From NCBI GenBank assembly GCA_009760855.2, contig WPIO01000029.1:4515001-4577000 (forward strand): a stretch of DNA of 62,000 bases, read 5' to 3'. The position numbers and the translations under genes were made by a program. The DNA is from Cristatella mucedo. Taxonomy: Eukaryota > Bryozoa > Phylactolaemata > Cristatellidae. The notes under the pieces are model-generated. The model had not been told where the DNA came from and did not search any database. It saw nothing but the letters and a program-made list of their open reading frames with translations. Positions 30,111 to 41,687 of the stretch are shown one piece after another (the first letter of the stretch is position 1; every line of letters starts with the position of its first letter).

Positions 30111-32224
30111 AAGTGTGTGGGTTGTTTGTGCTCACGTCATTCGTACGAGTAGAAATCTAGCTTCCCGAATAAATCTTCGGACATGGTAAGTTGTGTGTTG
30201 CATAGGTTCAAAACCGGAAGAGAAAGTCGGGTTTGGCAACGGTCTGTCAGTCGATGAGTCATTGCGGCTGAATTCTGTTCAGCGGTACGCTTATTTGTAC
30301 GTTCTTTAATTTACTCATTGAATTTACCTTAGAAAAATTGGGCATTCTAGTAAGCCAAACAATAATTTCGAATGAAAGTCCATGAGTACGTGCATTCCGT
30401 GAACAATATTCGCTGACTCACGCTTGCGTTTTGCCCTTTGTGATATTTACTGGAAAACTACTGTGGTACAGCTAAGATGAATGGCATGTTAAAAGTATCA
30501 GGGTATCAAGATAATTTAAAATATCAGTATCAAGATAATTTAATAACTTCCACGTGTAGGTACACCGTGTACTTTAAGTTAAAATTGAACAGTAAGCAGG
30601 CTTTTGTTAAAGTATCGTAGATGTTTAAATATTTAAATCGATTTTCCGTGATTTTTTGTATGTGCTTGTAAAACATATTGTCCATCAATAAACAAAAGTA
30701 CACCCTCCTAAGGACCATCACGTGTTCGGAGGGCTTGGCTTGATCAACTTCCATGGTTTTTGTCTGGAGAGCTGTTTGAGTCTTAACTTCAAAACTACAT
30801 AATCTGGATGTCATACGGAACAGTTTTAGCACTCTAAAACTACGACCGGGGCTATGATCTTTAAAAATTACATGGGTGCAGATTACTCAACCGGGCCAGC
30901 TACAGCTGGTGGCGTTCGAGGGGGCGCTGCTGGAAAACTGCTTATTCTGTAGACTGGTCTGAATGCCGGTCGTTCAGTAATGGATGAACTCACTTTTGGG
31001 CAACGTATCAAGATATATGGAGTACATGCAAGCGAACTAACTAGTCATTCGGTGTTATTATTGAGTTCTTCGTTCGTATTTGGTGTTGGTAGCATTTAAA
31101 TGCCTAAATTACGTACTTAGTTAGTAAGGATTGTTCATGCTCATGGTTCCACGCTTTTTTTTGCAGGACTACTGAATACTGCATTTTAGCGTTTCTTCTT
31201 TAAAATGCATTGCTAATTGTGGTGAAGGTAGTGTTAATCATTAGCGGCTGACACGTGTTATATGTAATAGACCTCGTCAATATGATATTTAATTTATCTT
31301 TGTAACGCCACAAAGCCACAACGACTAAGTGGTTGCTTGCGGGAGAGTTTTATCCAGCGCACGCAAAGTCTTAGATGCTTTCGGTACGCATATACTGGTG
31401 CATACATGTTTAGTGTACAATAGTCAAAGTACGTTAAAAATTGTCTTTAACACACTGTCACGTACTAACGCATTTTACTGTAGTGTCTTAGAAAAACGTT
31501 CATTTATGTGAGCTGACTTTTTAAGCGTAATTCCTTGGTCAACTGTTGGTTACATGCCAAAAATACAATTACTGAATTTTCACTTGTTTTTACTGCAGGC
31601 AAATACTGGGTGGGTTAACTCTGCTGCAGTAGCTGCAACCATTTTATAAAGCACATCATATTTTGGTGCGCTCGAAGTTTTTCTAAAGATACCTTGGAAT
31701 CATATCAATATCTTTTCTGAGTAATGAGCAAAAAAGCTCTCAGAAAGTTCTTAGAACGACCGGGACACATGGATGGGGCTGCGTACATTGAGAAACTTTC
31801 ACTAAGTTTCCTGAGGTCCCGGGAAGTTTCCGAATATTCTTGAACTCCCAATAACAGACGGAAATACTTATAGGATAATCCAATCAAATTACGATTAAAA
31901 TTATGATCTTCACAACATTTTCAAAAGATTATGTAATCGGTCCAGTGGCTGATGATACAGAGCAGGTGCCCAGTTCATGCAGGTAGGACTTTCTCATTCT
32001 ATTTAGTGGAGGGTTCATACAAGAGCTCCAGCAATCTGGCAACGCGGAAGAGGCGAAGATGGACGTAGGGGTGATAACTTCCTTACTACAGTAGCCTCCA
32101 GATAAAGAGCTACATAAGTCTATATTCGCTGACTAAATACAGGTACCTCTCGTGGCCGAATTCACATATGAGAGCGCATCAAGTCTACCCTGTGGCATAG
32201 TGACAGAATTTCTTTAGTTTTAGC
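30111..32224. other. intergenic sequence, nothing recognised
   Basis: A 100-codon minus ORF at 30530-30832 has no recognisable domain. A short local duplication (TATCAAGATAATTTAA, near 30507 and 30531) is present. No transposon ends were found. Confidence 0.35.
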
Positions 32225-32600
32225 ATTAGGTTAAAATAATAATAATAGAAAGGATAATAGCAGTAAGTCGCTTGTATAGCTGCCTTAGAGACCCGACTCT
32301 GCCTCCAGGTGCTTTACAACTAGCTGCAAGATAAGCAATAACTAAGGGTTCATGACATGCAAGGTATCTGCTTTAGGCAAGCAAACAAAAGCACACAAAA
32401 AGCTCGCAGGACCACCGGTTAGTAGGTTCCGCATGCTTAGTAACATTTACTAAATTGTACGTATTGTATGTAAGCATACATAGGAAAAACGACACGTGCG
32501 CATGCGGAAAGCCGAGAGAAACAGATGCATCTTTAGGTGAGACAAGCAGCAGAAGCCAGAGGAAAGTTCCAGACTTTTGGCGCATGCGAACTTAAGGCCC
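32225..32600 (-). mobile_element. diverged LINE 3' end (subfamily with AGCTGCC tail)
   Basis: On the minus strand the tail reads TTGTAAAGCACCTGGAGGC, AGAGTCGGGTCTCT, AAGGCAGCTATACAAGC, then (ATT)n. The 3' UTR upstream resembles the copies at 37160 and 37905. Confidence 0.65.
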
Positions 32601-33453
32601 GTTTACGAAAAGATTTTAATGAAGATTGACGATATGAGTGCTAAGCTAAATCTATACAACCAAGCAGCGCACGAGCGTATTAGAAAGATCGCTGGCTTTG
32701 CCTGGTGCTGGTCGTACGTGTATTTGGTCCGGCCGACAGCTATTAGAGTCGACGGTATGATTGGCACATGTTGGCATTCTGTTACGTGAACGAACACGGT
32801 TAGAATGCTATATCAGCCAAATTAGGACAGCCCTGTAGATTATCAGGGGCTCCCGAACTACACCCTATATGAACCAGGTAAGTCACGTAATCAGAACCTG
32901 TAGTAAACTGGGTTAGTTATGTAGTCCGTCCGTGAGGTCACATTTGCTTTGTGTACTCTTGCTGAATGTACAGTGGTACAACGAGAGTACAGCAACGATG
33001 AGTGTCAAAAATGGGATGAGGAAATAACTATTTGTGTGCCAATACGCACATACGGTCGTGGTTGAAATGGAAAAATTGAAATGCTGGAACTTCATAGAAG
33101 TACGAACTTTAAAAGCTTGTTCAAAGAGTGGCCGCGCGGATTTACACCAGACTGAGATCTCTGCACAAAGACCCAAATGCGCTCTCGCAGCCTGCGCACT
33201 CTTTGCTGTCCCCCGAGCGCTTCCGGTGGCGCTTCCTGTGGCGCTTCCGGTGGCGTCTCCGCTTGTGCCTGCTGGGTTGGCGCACTACGAAGGCTGCAAG
33301 ACTTTTAGTAAGCGAGTTTTGCATTTTCGCTGCTACGCTTTGAGCTTATCAGTTTCTTTAAAATACAGGCGAATTAATGATGGACTACGCTGCCAGTACT
33401 TTTTTTGGCTGAATACCAATCAGGATTCTGAAGGAAAATAAACCAAAAAGAAA
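32601..33453. other. intergenic sequence; short 12-bp repeat at 33217-33257
   Basis: CGCTTCCGGTGG-type 12-bp units repeat about three times near 33217-33257. The ORFs across it are not supported. Confidence 0.4.
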
Positions 33454-34131
33454 ATGCGTTCTCGTCTGCAACCGCCTTCTGCAGAGACGCCTGGGGAGGC
33501 CGCTGAACGGCGTGCTGCAAAAGCTGCCTGCAGTAGAGACGTTGCCGCCAGCAGCGGCGTGCCGGAGAATAATAATAATAATAATGCACCTGACAAAGCG
33601 CCCTCAGAGAACTCAATCTCTTTCTAGGCGCTTTATATTTGCTGCCAAGGGAAACGCGATTGAATGGTGAGTAATATCATGCTTGATAAACAGCATGAAT
33701 AACATGGTTAGGGGTGACATGCACAGGGTCAGCATGCAAATGTGGTTAGTGGCTGCATGCACAGTGTCAGCATGCATAAGCACATGAAGGACGAATGACA
33801 GGGACCCATTAAATGCTGTCCTAAATAGGTGTGTTCTTAAATTCTTTTTAAATGTGGTCAAGTCAGGGGTTGTTGTGACGCAAGTCGGGAGTGAGTTCAG
33901 TAGCGGAAGCACTACAAGCTTTTGAAGCTGAAGCCGCTCGTCAATCGCACCGGCATCAACGTGCCGAAGACACAGAGGAAGAGGCAGTTGCACGACGAAC
34001 TCGCGAAGCTGAGACCGTACGTTGGTCGCATCGGCAGTAAAGGGCCGCGGTGGCTGGGGAAGAGTCAGAAGCACGACTAATTATTGAATCGACATCTTCC
34101 CTTCGCACTAGACGGGCTGAAAGCTTGGCGT
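33454..34131 (+). pseudogene. fragment of a repetitive Arg/Glu/Ala-rich transposon-type protein, split by a LINE
   Basis: From ATG 33454, one frame reads PSAETPGEAAERRAAKAA up to the LINE at 33569. After the LINE, another frame reads EAEAARQSHRHQRAEDTEEE, RRTREAETVRWSHRQ, then a stop, and SLRTRRAESLA-stop at about 34131. Repeats of the form 'RRAAET-E-REAR' are known from N-termini of Helitron-type and some other transposon proteins. The similarity is in style only and I cannot name the family. It carries stops, so it is a remnant. Confidence 0.45.
33569..33899 (-). mobile_element. short, young LINE 3'-end insertion
   Basis: (AAT)n at the left, then the reverse of the hairpin tail, the 3' UTR and the end of the C-terminal coding. 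It closely matches the copies at 50090 and 26100 and interrupts the Arg/Glu-rich frame. Confidence 0.9.
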
Positions 34132-34521
34132 GAAAATAATTCGTCGCCTCCCTTTGCGGCGATTTATTAGGCTGCTCAACGCTAGCGACTCGTTGCTAAT
34201 GACGCTAACGACGGGCTTGTTGTACCATCGGGCGTGAGAGCTCTTTATTGCTGCTTCGCTCTTCGTCTTAATGCCTGCGTATATCGCGTCGGCATCAGCG
34301 AATCGCTTGCCGTACGGCTGGTAGTCAGCTGCTAACCTGTGTTCGTTCGTCATGCGTTAGGAAAAACTCTCGCCATTGCGAGTCCTGCCTTTGTCACTTA
34401 AGGACTTTAGAGCCTTCACGAAGCACGTTCACAATGCAGTGCTAAAGGAGTTTTACTTCAACTAATCTTCACAGGCTGACATTGTCGTTGCGCCTAGTGT
34501 CTCAAACTTTTAAATAACATC

Positions 34522-34640
34522 GCTGCGACATTTATATGGTGCCCTAAGAGAACCGAATCTGTTTCCAGGCACTTTAAAGTATGCTGAAAAGGAAGCGCAT
34601 GAATTGGCTAGTCGCTACGTGCACAATTTCAGAATACACA
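34522..34640 (-). mobile_element. diverged LINE 3'-tail fragment
   Basis: It reads TATATGGTGCCCTAAGAGAAC, CGAATCTGTTTCCAGGCACT and TTAAAGTATGCTG on the + strand, the reverse of the tail hairpin. Confidence 0.65.
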
Positions 34641-36356
34641 GGGAAAGTGCTCGGATCGATACCAAAGCTGTAAGTACTGCTCCTCTCGTGCACTCGTCGG
34701 TGATCTCGCGAGGACTCGATCCTATTTACAAAATCTCATCCTACGGACAAACACTGCCGTGATTAGGACGCTTGCTAGTAAATGAATCTTTGGTTGCCAC
34801 CTAAATAGACATAAAAAAGAACGAAAGACCAAATGCCTCGACCGGTGACGTCGGTTCTAGCCATTGAGATACTCTCGAGATGCCCCGGCACCTCCATAGA
34901 CGCCCCCAAAGAAAGAGCAAAACTCATGCTTATGCTCTGGCTAACGGGCGCACAGCTAAACGTGGGTCTTCGACTTTAGTGACGAAACGTCGGGCAGCCC
35001 ACGTCCCCCAAACGTGAGCGAGTGCCGCTACACAGAGCGAAAGGCTTTCTAGAAATAATGAAGCGGATGAATAAGCTAAGTCTCCTGGTCGAAACGATGA
35101 TACTTTTCGGTTTCCAGTAGGACGCACTTGCCCACCCCTTAACCGGGAGTGGCAAAACTCTTCTGAATGGATGTCACCCTACGAAAATGTATAGTTGTCC
35201 TTAAAATAGCTAACCTCGGCAAATAACTATTCAATTAGTTAAAGCGTGCTAGAACGGGTGCCACCTAAAAGCTAATCATCTTTTCCAGTGAATGGGCTTA
35301 TCTCCTGGCTTGGATGATTCCACCAAGCAGCTAGATAGTCCTATCGCCATCTTTGCTTCTGCATTCATTCGCCAGTTTCGTCTGCAAGCTACGGAAACCC
35401 CATATGGCTATTGAGTTATGTCACATGGCTCCCTTAGGAATCCTTGCGCCTGATTTTCTTCATTCTGGGCTGCTGGAAAAGCCTGATGCCTAATCTAGTC
35501 AAATCGATTTCTTCTGTTCTCACGCTTTAGCCGTATAGGACACCAGTACGATTGTAGGGGCTCGGCGTACAGCCGCGGCGAAATTTAGAACGAAGCCTCC
35601 ACAAGCTACTTGTTGTACTAACGACGACAGCTGTATTGTATCGTACGCAGGCAAACTCGAGAGGGCGAGCCTACATACGGATGTAGAAGCCGTGGTAGAA
35701 GCAGCTCCGGAACTCGAGGAGAGAAGAGAATGAGACTGAGAGGGAGAGTGCATAGCGTCCACACGAGCCGGTGGACAAGCAGAAAGTTCTTTGCTGCAGA
35801 ACTAGCGGGTCACGAGACCACAGCTGAACCGTTTCAATTAACCCAGCTGAGTCAGCCGATACTGTCCAACTGCAGCGCCTAATGAGGTGACACCCAGCGC
35901 ATCCGTTGGCCGGGCGGAGTGTGCGAGCCCGGCTGGGGCGGAACTGCATTGAGGGCGTGGCCACACCCGCACGGTGGCGTGGTTTTGCCCTCTGAGCCTG
36001 GAAGACGCTGGGTCTAAGACCGCGTTGTGATAGAGACACGCAGAGTACTAACATGACTTTCTAGCCCTCCTTGTCTGGCAGATCACGGCTATACTGCTAT
36101 GAGCTGTTATTAAATACGGTAGTATAACGGCAAAATAACGACTCCATATGGCATCCAGTAGCAATGAGTAAGCTACCATACACTTTTGAAAGCTGGCATA
36201 CAAGAGACAAATAATCTTATTTCAAGTATTATATTTAAGCTTTAAAATTAATAAATTAATTTTTTTTCTTGCAACATATTCAGCAGACAGATCCAAGAAA
36301 TACACTACCACAATACTCTGCTAGTCTACCGTTGCACCTGCTCACTGTTTATCGAA
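34641..36356. other. upstream region of MPHOSPH6
   Basis: No gene was recognised. A 127-codon minus ORF at 35671-36054 overlaps an 80-codon one and has no domain. The MPHOSPH6 promoter should lie near the right end, but I see no TATA box in the last 60 bases. Confidence 0.35.
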
Positions 36357-36419
36357 ATGGCGGCGCCCAAGCGAACCCCGTGTGTGAAGGCTCTGTCGAA
36401 AAATGTATTACAGATGAAG
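36357..36419 (+). CDS. MPHOSPH6: MPHOSPH6 exon 1
   Basis: The start context is TCGAAATGGCGGCG. It encodes MAAPKRTP...LSKNVLQMK, and the donor is AAG|GTAGGT. Confidence 0.9.
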
Positions 36420-39400
36420 GTAGGTAGAGGCTGTGCAAATTCAGCGATCGTGCAGAATTTTGAGAGCTAAATTTTCTTAATTTTCATTGTGGCACTGGTG
36501 TTAAGTTTATTTTTATCCCACTGTATGGGTGTGAAAACCGTGCACTGCCGGTACCAAAGTCCATACCTATGAAATCAGTAAAGAACAAAATAAGGATCGC
36601 ACGGACTCAGTGTCGCGTTCGAAAGATCTATGCCAGAGAAGAATATTGAAGGAAGTCAATACCTCTAGGACTTGGTTGAAGGGACCGCGCTTTAGAGGAC
36701 GATTACTGTAGCGAAGCCAACAGTGAGTCACTAGTAACGTAATGTCACCAGTGACTTTTCCGGCGAGTTTTAGCTGATCGAATGCACTAGGTAGTATGCG
36801 GGGGTTGTGAAACCATTTTAAAATGGCGAAGGCTTGTCTGCAAATGTGTTCTCAAACATAAACTCTGCTAGGCCGACTGGTCGGCCATCAACTGATTGCG
36901 TGGCGACGCCATGAGTATAGTGAGCATAACCGCGCCGATTAAGCTCTGGATTTTGGAAGTGGGTTAGGCTTATAGTTCAATTTAGAATTACTTGTGCTCA
37001 TTTTCCTGACAAAGGTCAGCCGGATAACTGAAATTGTTTCTCAAAATCCAGTCAACGGCGATCGTTCTTCACATCAATTACCATTAATCTCGGGAATCCC
37101 TTTGGCTTTTACAGATGCATCTACTGCCAGAGCGTGAAGGCAGGTGTAAGCCAGAGCTTCGAAATAATAAGACTTCTTAGAGTATCCCAAGAAAACCAAA
37201 TCTGTATTCAGGCACTTGACAACTACCTGCAAGAGACTTATATAACCACGAGTTGATGAAAACTATGTTATAAGTCATAAGGTTATAATATGTTATAAGT
37301 CAATAGGTCATGCTTAGACACGTGGAAAATCACGCGAGGAGACACCCAGGGCTAAGGTTAGTAGGAACCGTTGTTAGTAATGTGCACTGAATTGTGCATG
37401 GGTATCCATACAGGAAATGAGACAAGTTACAGGGTTGCAGGTGAAGCTTAGCAGAACAGATGCATCTTTATATAAGGCTGTAAATAAAAAGTCAATGCCT
37501 GTGGTAGCAGAAGCCCGAGTCAAGCTCCAGACATTCGGTGCATCTGAACTGATGCTCTAATCTCCAAAAGATTTGAATTTAATGCCAAACGACTGGGAGC
37601 CGAAGAGCAAATGGATCGAGAACACCCTGGAGGAGTAATTAAGTCGGATATGATGGCTTATGCAAGCGAATGAACCGACATGTATGCCCGAAAGAAGACA
37701 CTCAAGTCGATTCGATGCTTGATAAAACGCCGGTGAAGCATTGACAGGCGTGATGAGATGTGGCAGCTACGCTATTTGTGACAGACCAGGCGAGCTACTG
37801 TTTTTTACCAGTTATAGATGATTCAGGGTACAGGTTCGGAATCCACAATAAGTGGAATTTCTGTGATTTAGATGCACTGCCATATGCACTTAAACTACTG
37901 TCATACTCTTGTCTAATAATGATAGTAATATGGGGTTTGTATAGCACCCTAATAGAAATTAATCTATCCAGCAGTTCTACAACGTGCTGCAAGAGAATAT
38001 TTAACCAAGGTTTAGTGAAATGCCTGGTATGCATAGCAAATAAGTATCATGCTTAGGCCAGCATGCTAAGCTAAATATGAAGGCACTCATGCCACCGATT
38101 AGTAGGACCTTTGGTTAGTAACATGCACGTTTGCGACACCCGTGCTGCCTATCAAGCTCAGTGCACTATTCAAACAGTTTCTGGTATCGGTTGTTTTTAG
38201 ATCTTTGCGGATGCGGTTTTGCTTTTTGTAGTTTATGCAAAGAAGCTCCCTGAAGTGTGTTGCTGATGATACTGAGCTGAGGAAGCACAAGATCGACGAT
38301 GAGCACTGGATCATAGACGGCATGGCTGCCTCTGCAGAAGCCGTGGTCAGGTAAAAAGCTCTTTTGCTTTTGTAAATGCTGCTGATTCTTTGCTATGCTG
38401 TCTGCTGGTTGTGAGTTGTTGAACATGAAGTGCTCCCGCGTGCCTCTAAGTGTTCGTTTTGGTTGCTACTGTGAGGCAAGGAGCTTAAGTGCTCAATATT
38501 TAGTAAAGGCTACGTTATATGTCAGCTAGCATGTTTACTTTCCTAGGTATTATTTGGTGGGCGTGTGCGAGCACCTTCCGTGCGCATGCTCGCGCTGCAG
38601 AGTCGTTTAGCTTGTACACATGTGAGTCGATAGTTAGGGCTAAGTTCGGTACCTATAGGAGCATCAGACCCTGTGCGGCCTTGACGCGCTCGTGTGAATG
38701 TATGCTGTCATGGTTGTCGCTATGTGCTAGCTTATGGTCCCTAAGGAGCTCAATGTAAACAACCTGTGGTTAAAATAAGCTTCGTGGTTGGCTTCTAACT
38801 AGCCCAAAACATTTAAGGCACCATTCTCGCGAGTTGTCTGCAATGGGCAGACTTGAATTTGAAGCCATTATTGGATGTAGTCACCCTCGGTGGCTGTTAA
38901 TTTTGCAGTACCGGTTCGACTACAATTCAGAGCTATGCACAGTGTGAGGACCTGCATTGGGGTCGGATGTCGTTCAAGGGGTTTAACCCTGAAGTCGAGG
39001 TAAGTTTAGTACACTTCTTTCCTATGACATGCCGGGTACTGCATATTATGGCACCTCACTGAATAAGTCAAGACGGGTGTTATGAGCTCGTTTCGAGGTT
39101 ATTGCAAAGTTGTGGTTACAAGAAAAATATAGAAACGCACTTTCTATTGGCTGGTTGTTCATACCTACTGTGTTTTTTCTCTTGATTTTAAGCACTTATT
39201 ACAAGCAAGCTCGAACATGTGAGGCTGGGCATATCGAGATTTGCTATTGCAATGAAAAAAATTGTCATTGTCTGCCTGGGTTGATGATTCGGTAGGTTTG
39301 CTTCTTCCGTGCCAGTGTTAATGCATTATCACTAGCAGTTCTTTCGTCTCAGTATAGCACAATCTTCAGCTTCCTGTGCACCAGGTCGGGTAAACAATGT

Positions 39401-41687
39401 TTTACGTACAGAGCTAGCACAAAAGGTACAGCATCCTGACAACACCCTCAAATTATATGCAAAGTTAAGAAATCCTGTTCAAAACACTGACGGCAGAAGG
39501 CAGTACTCTTGATTTTGTTTTTAGTCTTTCACTATTGAATGTTACCAGATTTTTTGCTTGTGCATATTGAGATATTGTACTGCCACGAATGTCGTCAAAA
39601 ACCTGACCAACCCTTACCATAGATTGCTAGCTGATCCCTTCGAGTTATGAAGCGTATGGTGTGTGCTATGCATTTTGGCGTTGCAATAATTCCACAGCTG
39701 TGCTTCATATGATATTAAGCTATATCATATGCGATATAAGTATTCACTTTGTACAATTAGTGTTCACCCGTTTTGTATAGATGTGTATGTGGATTCTCGT
39801 TCATGTGCACTATTTAAATTTTTTATAATTGACCGACCAATAGCTTTTTTCTTAATAACATACAGGTATGAATGTACTCTGAAAGACTGCAGTTGTGGTT
39901 GTTGATCAGACAAGATTTTCTATTGGCAGTATTTGTCATTAAGAAGGAGCATACAAAGAATTTCCCTTGCCTTGTACTTTGGGGTATGGCATATTTGCAA
40001 GTCATGATTTCAATGGTAGTTCCTGCTGAAACCGGCACTTGGCTATTGTGCAACTAATTTGTGTTACTGACTTTAACCCAACTAGAAGACTAAGATTTTC
40101 TGGGATTAAGTGTATAACATCGTCACGTGGAGTGCATAGTGTCAGACTTAGTCTGACCTCTTCTTAGTACCCTGGATCAAGAGATGCTTAAATGCCTCTG
40201 CGCAAACTTCTGATTACCTCAGTGGTTTAGCGTGGAGTTATTAACCGACTTCTTCTGTTGCTTAAATTCGGCAAAAGTTTAGAATAGTGGGTGAAGTTGT
40301 ATATCCGGTTATGCTGGATGATTTTCCATACATGTGCCTCCACATTTATGCATTCTTGTCATTGTTTGTCAGCAGTGGCTTGGTTTGTTTGCCAGAGAAT
40401 TATGATGGCCATGGACACGGAACAAGTACTGCTTGCAGCAGAAGAGAGAGAGAAGCAAACCAGTGTGTCCGAGCAAGAAATGACTGCAAGGTAGGAACCA
40501 CTGTGTCCTACTTTCCTCCTCAGGACCTCTGCAAGATTCGCACCCTGGCTCCTCATGCTGTCTTGGCTTTGATCAATCGGCTTATTCTGAATGAGTTTTG
40601 ATCGTTATTATTTATATTGAATTTCAAAGCAATTGAGCATCTGCAAGAAGGGATGTCTCGTCTTTATGTTCACCAACTTTTGCCCATGCTTTAAAGTAAA
40701 GTAATGGCTAACTGGTTCAAGTGCCTCTTTTATATGGCAGGAGAAGAGGGTTAGCGGCTATCACTCCGTTTGCAGCAGGGAATAAAGGATTTGCTGAAGG
40801 ACTCGAACCCATGACCTGGGTCGTAAAGTGTGAGCACCTTGCCTCTACACATTATTCTTTCATTGAAATTAGCCTGCCCTCGCCATTAGCTTGATGGGTA
40901 CAAACTTCCATTTTTAATGTAGAAGGCTTAACATTGCAGAACAGCAGGGCACAGATAAAGGGTCAACAGCAATGTATACTGTCATTATCTCTAATTATCA
41001 GCTCCGAAGCTTGTAAAGCTGACATACTATATGTATTACGGAATGCGATGCTTCCGACTAAGTCATTATGCGACCGAGCACCACATGTGGAAGTGCTAAC
41101 TAAAAGCTATACACTTTAATCGCCTTCTATTTCGTGTGACTGCCTTGTGGTGGCAGATTGCATGGTGTACAGTGATTTTCAGCAGCTTCTTCGTTGCTGC
41201 CAATTCCGACCTCACCTCGAAATATGGTCAAGCCTGCAGCCTCGATCATGTTGCTTTTCTGGCCAGTGGTGATGCGCTGTCAGACCATCGCTCGTTATTA
41301 TGCACGTTGTTACTTGGGCTCACATAGGATATATTGCTTGGACTTCCACGGTAGCTGCTGATTGCCGGTCTGTGAACTTGCATTCGATGTACTGTCGGGT
41401 CGGGTAGCTTGTCTGACCATATTATAGTTCCACCACCTTCTTGCTTTTGATGTTGCAGGTACCAGTCTCTGGTGGGTACTATAGCTAAGAAGTTCAAGTC
41501 CAAGAAAGAAAGAAGAGCTGCAGTGGCAGCTGCCACCGAGGAAGCCCAGCAACAAGAAACAGCAGGCGCCCCTCCTGGTGTCAAGGACGCACCGGTTACT
41601 GCAGGGCACGAGCAGGCTGGTCTTAAAAGGAAGTCGCTTGAACCAGCAGGTTGCCCTCCGCCAAGTCACGGGAAGAGGCGGCACTAG
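36357..41687 (+). CDS. MPHOSPH6: M-phase phosphoprotein 6, nuclear exosome cofactor; five coding exons
   Basis: Join 36357-36419, 38232-38350, 38909-38999, 40396-40490 and 41459-41687 (phases 0, 2, 0, 2) to give 198 aa. The family's conserved blocks appear in order: LSKN.LQMK (13-21), FMQR (22-25), DDEHW (near 45), CEDLHWGRMSFKGFNPEVE (73-91), SVSEQEMTAR (114-123) and YQSLVGTIAKKFKSKKER (124-141). In yeast and human, MPP6 is a small nucleolar/nuclear cofactor that helps dock the Mtr4 helicase to the RNA exosome and is needed for 5.8S rRNA 3' processing. This protein is longer than the human one (160 aa) because of an Ala/Gln/Pro-rich C-terminus ending in a basic GKRRH. ATTAAA at 42859 is a possible distant poly(A) signal. 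Confidence 0.93.
37160..37800 (-). mobile_element. MPHOSPH6: diverged LINE 3' end in MPHOSPH6 intron 1
   Basis: It shares blocks with the copy at 32225 (for example ACAGATGCATCTTTA and AGTAGGAACC) and carries a decayed C-terminal region at its right end (GATGTGGCAGCTACGCT). It is inserted antisense to the gene. Confidence 0.6.
37905..38165 (-). mobile_element. second diverged LINE 3' end in MPHOSPH6 intron 1
   Basis: It reads GTATAGCACCCTAATAGAA, TACAACGTGCTGCAAGAGA and TTAGTAGGACCTTTGGTTAG. It is of the same subfamily as the copies at 32225 and 37160. Confidence 0.6.
38232..38350 (+). CDS. MPHOSPH6: MPHOSPH6 exon 2
   Basis: The acceptor is TTTTTGTAG|TTT and the donor GGTCAG|GTAAAA, ending in phase 2. 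It encodes FMQR through DDEHWIIDG to a short Ala-rich end. Confidence 0.88.
38909..38999 (+). CDS. MPHOSPH6: MPHOSPH6 exon 3
   Basis: The acceptor is AATTTTGCAG|T and the donor GTCGAG|GTAAGT. It contains CEDLHWGRMSFKGFNPEVE, the most conserved block of the family. Confidence 0.92.
40396..40490 (+). CDS. MPHOSPH6: MPHOSPH6 exon 4
   Basis: The acceptor is TTTGTTTGCCAG|AGA and the donor TGCAAG|GTAGGA, ending in phase 2. It encodes RIMMAMDTEQ through EREKQTSVSEQEMTA. Confidence 0.9.
40728..40860 (-). mobile_element. SINE-like element (family B) in MPHOSPH6 intron 4
   Basis: It reads TTATATGGCAGGAGAAGAGG, TTAGCGGCTATCACTCC, AGGACTCGAACCCATGACC and GAGCACCTTGCC on the + strand. This is one of the best-preserved copies of the family. 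Confidence 0.75.
41459..41687 (+). CDS. MPHOSPH6: MPHOSPH6 exon 5 (terminal)
   Basis: The acceptor is TTGATGTTGCAG|G. It encodes the conserved YQSLVGTIAKKF and then an Ala/Gln-, Pro- and Lys/Arg-containing extension to TAG 41685-41687. Confidence 0.9.
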
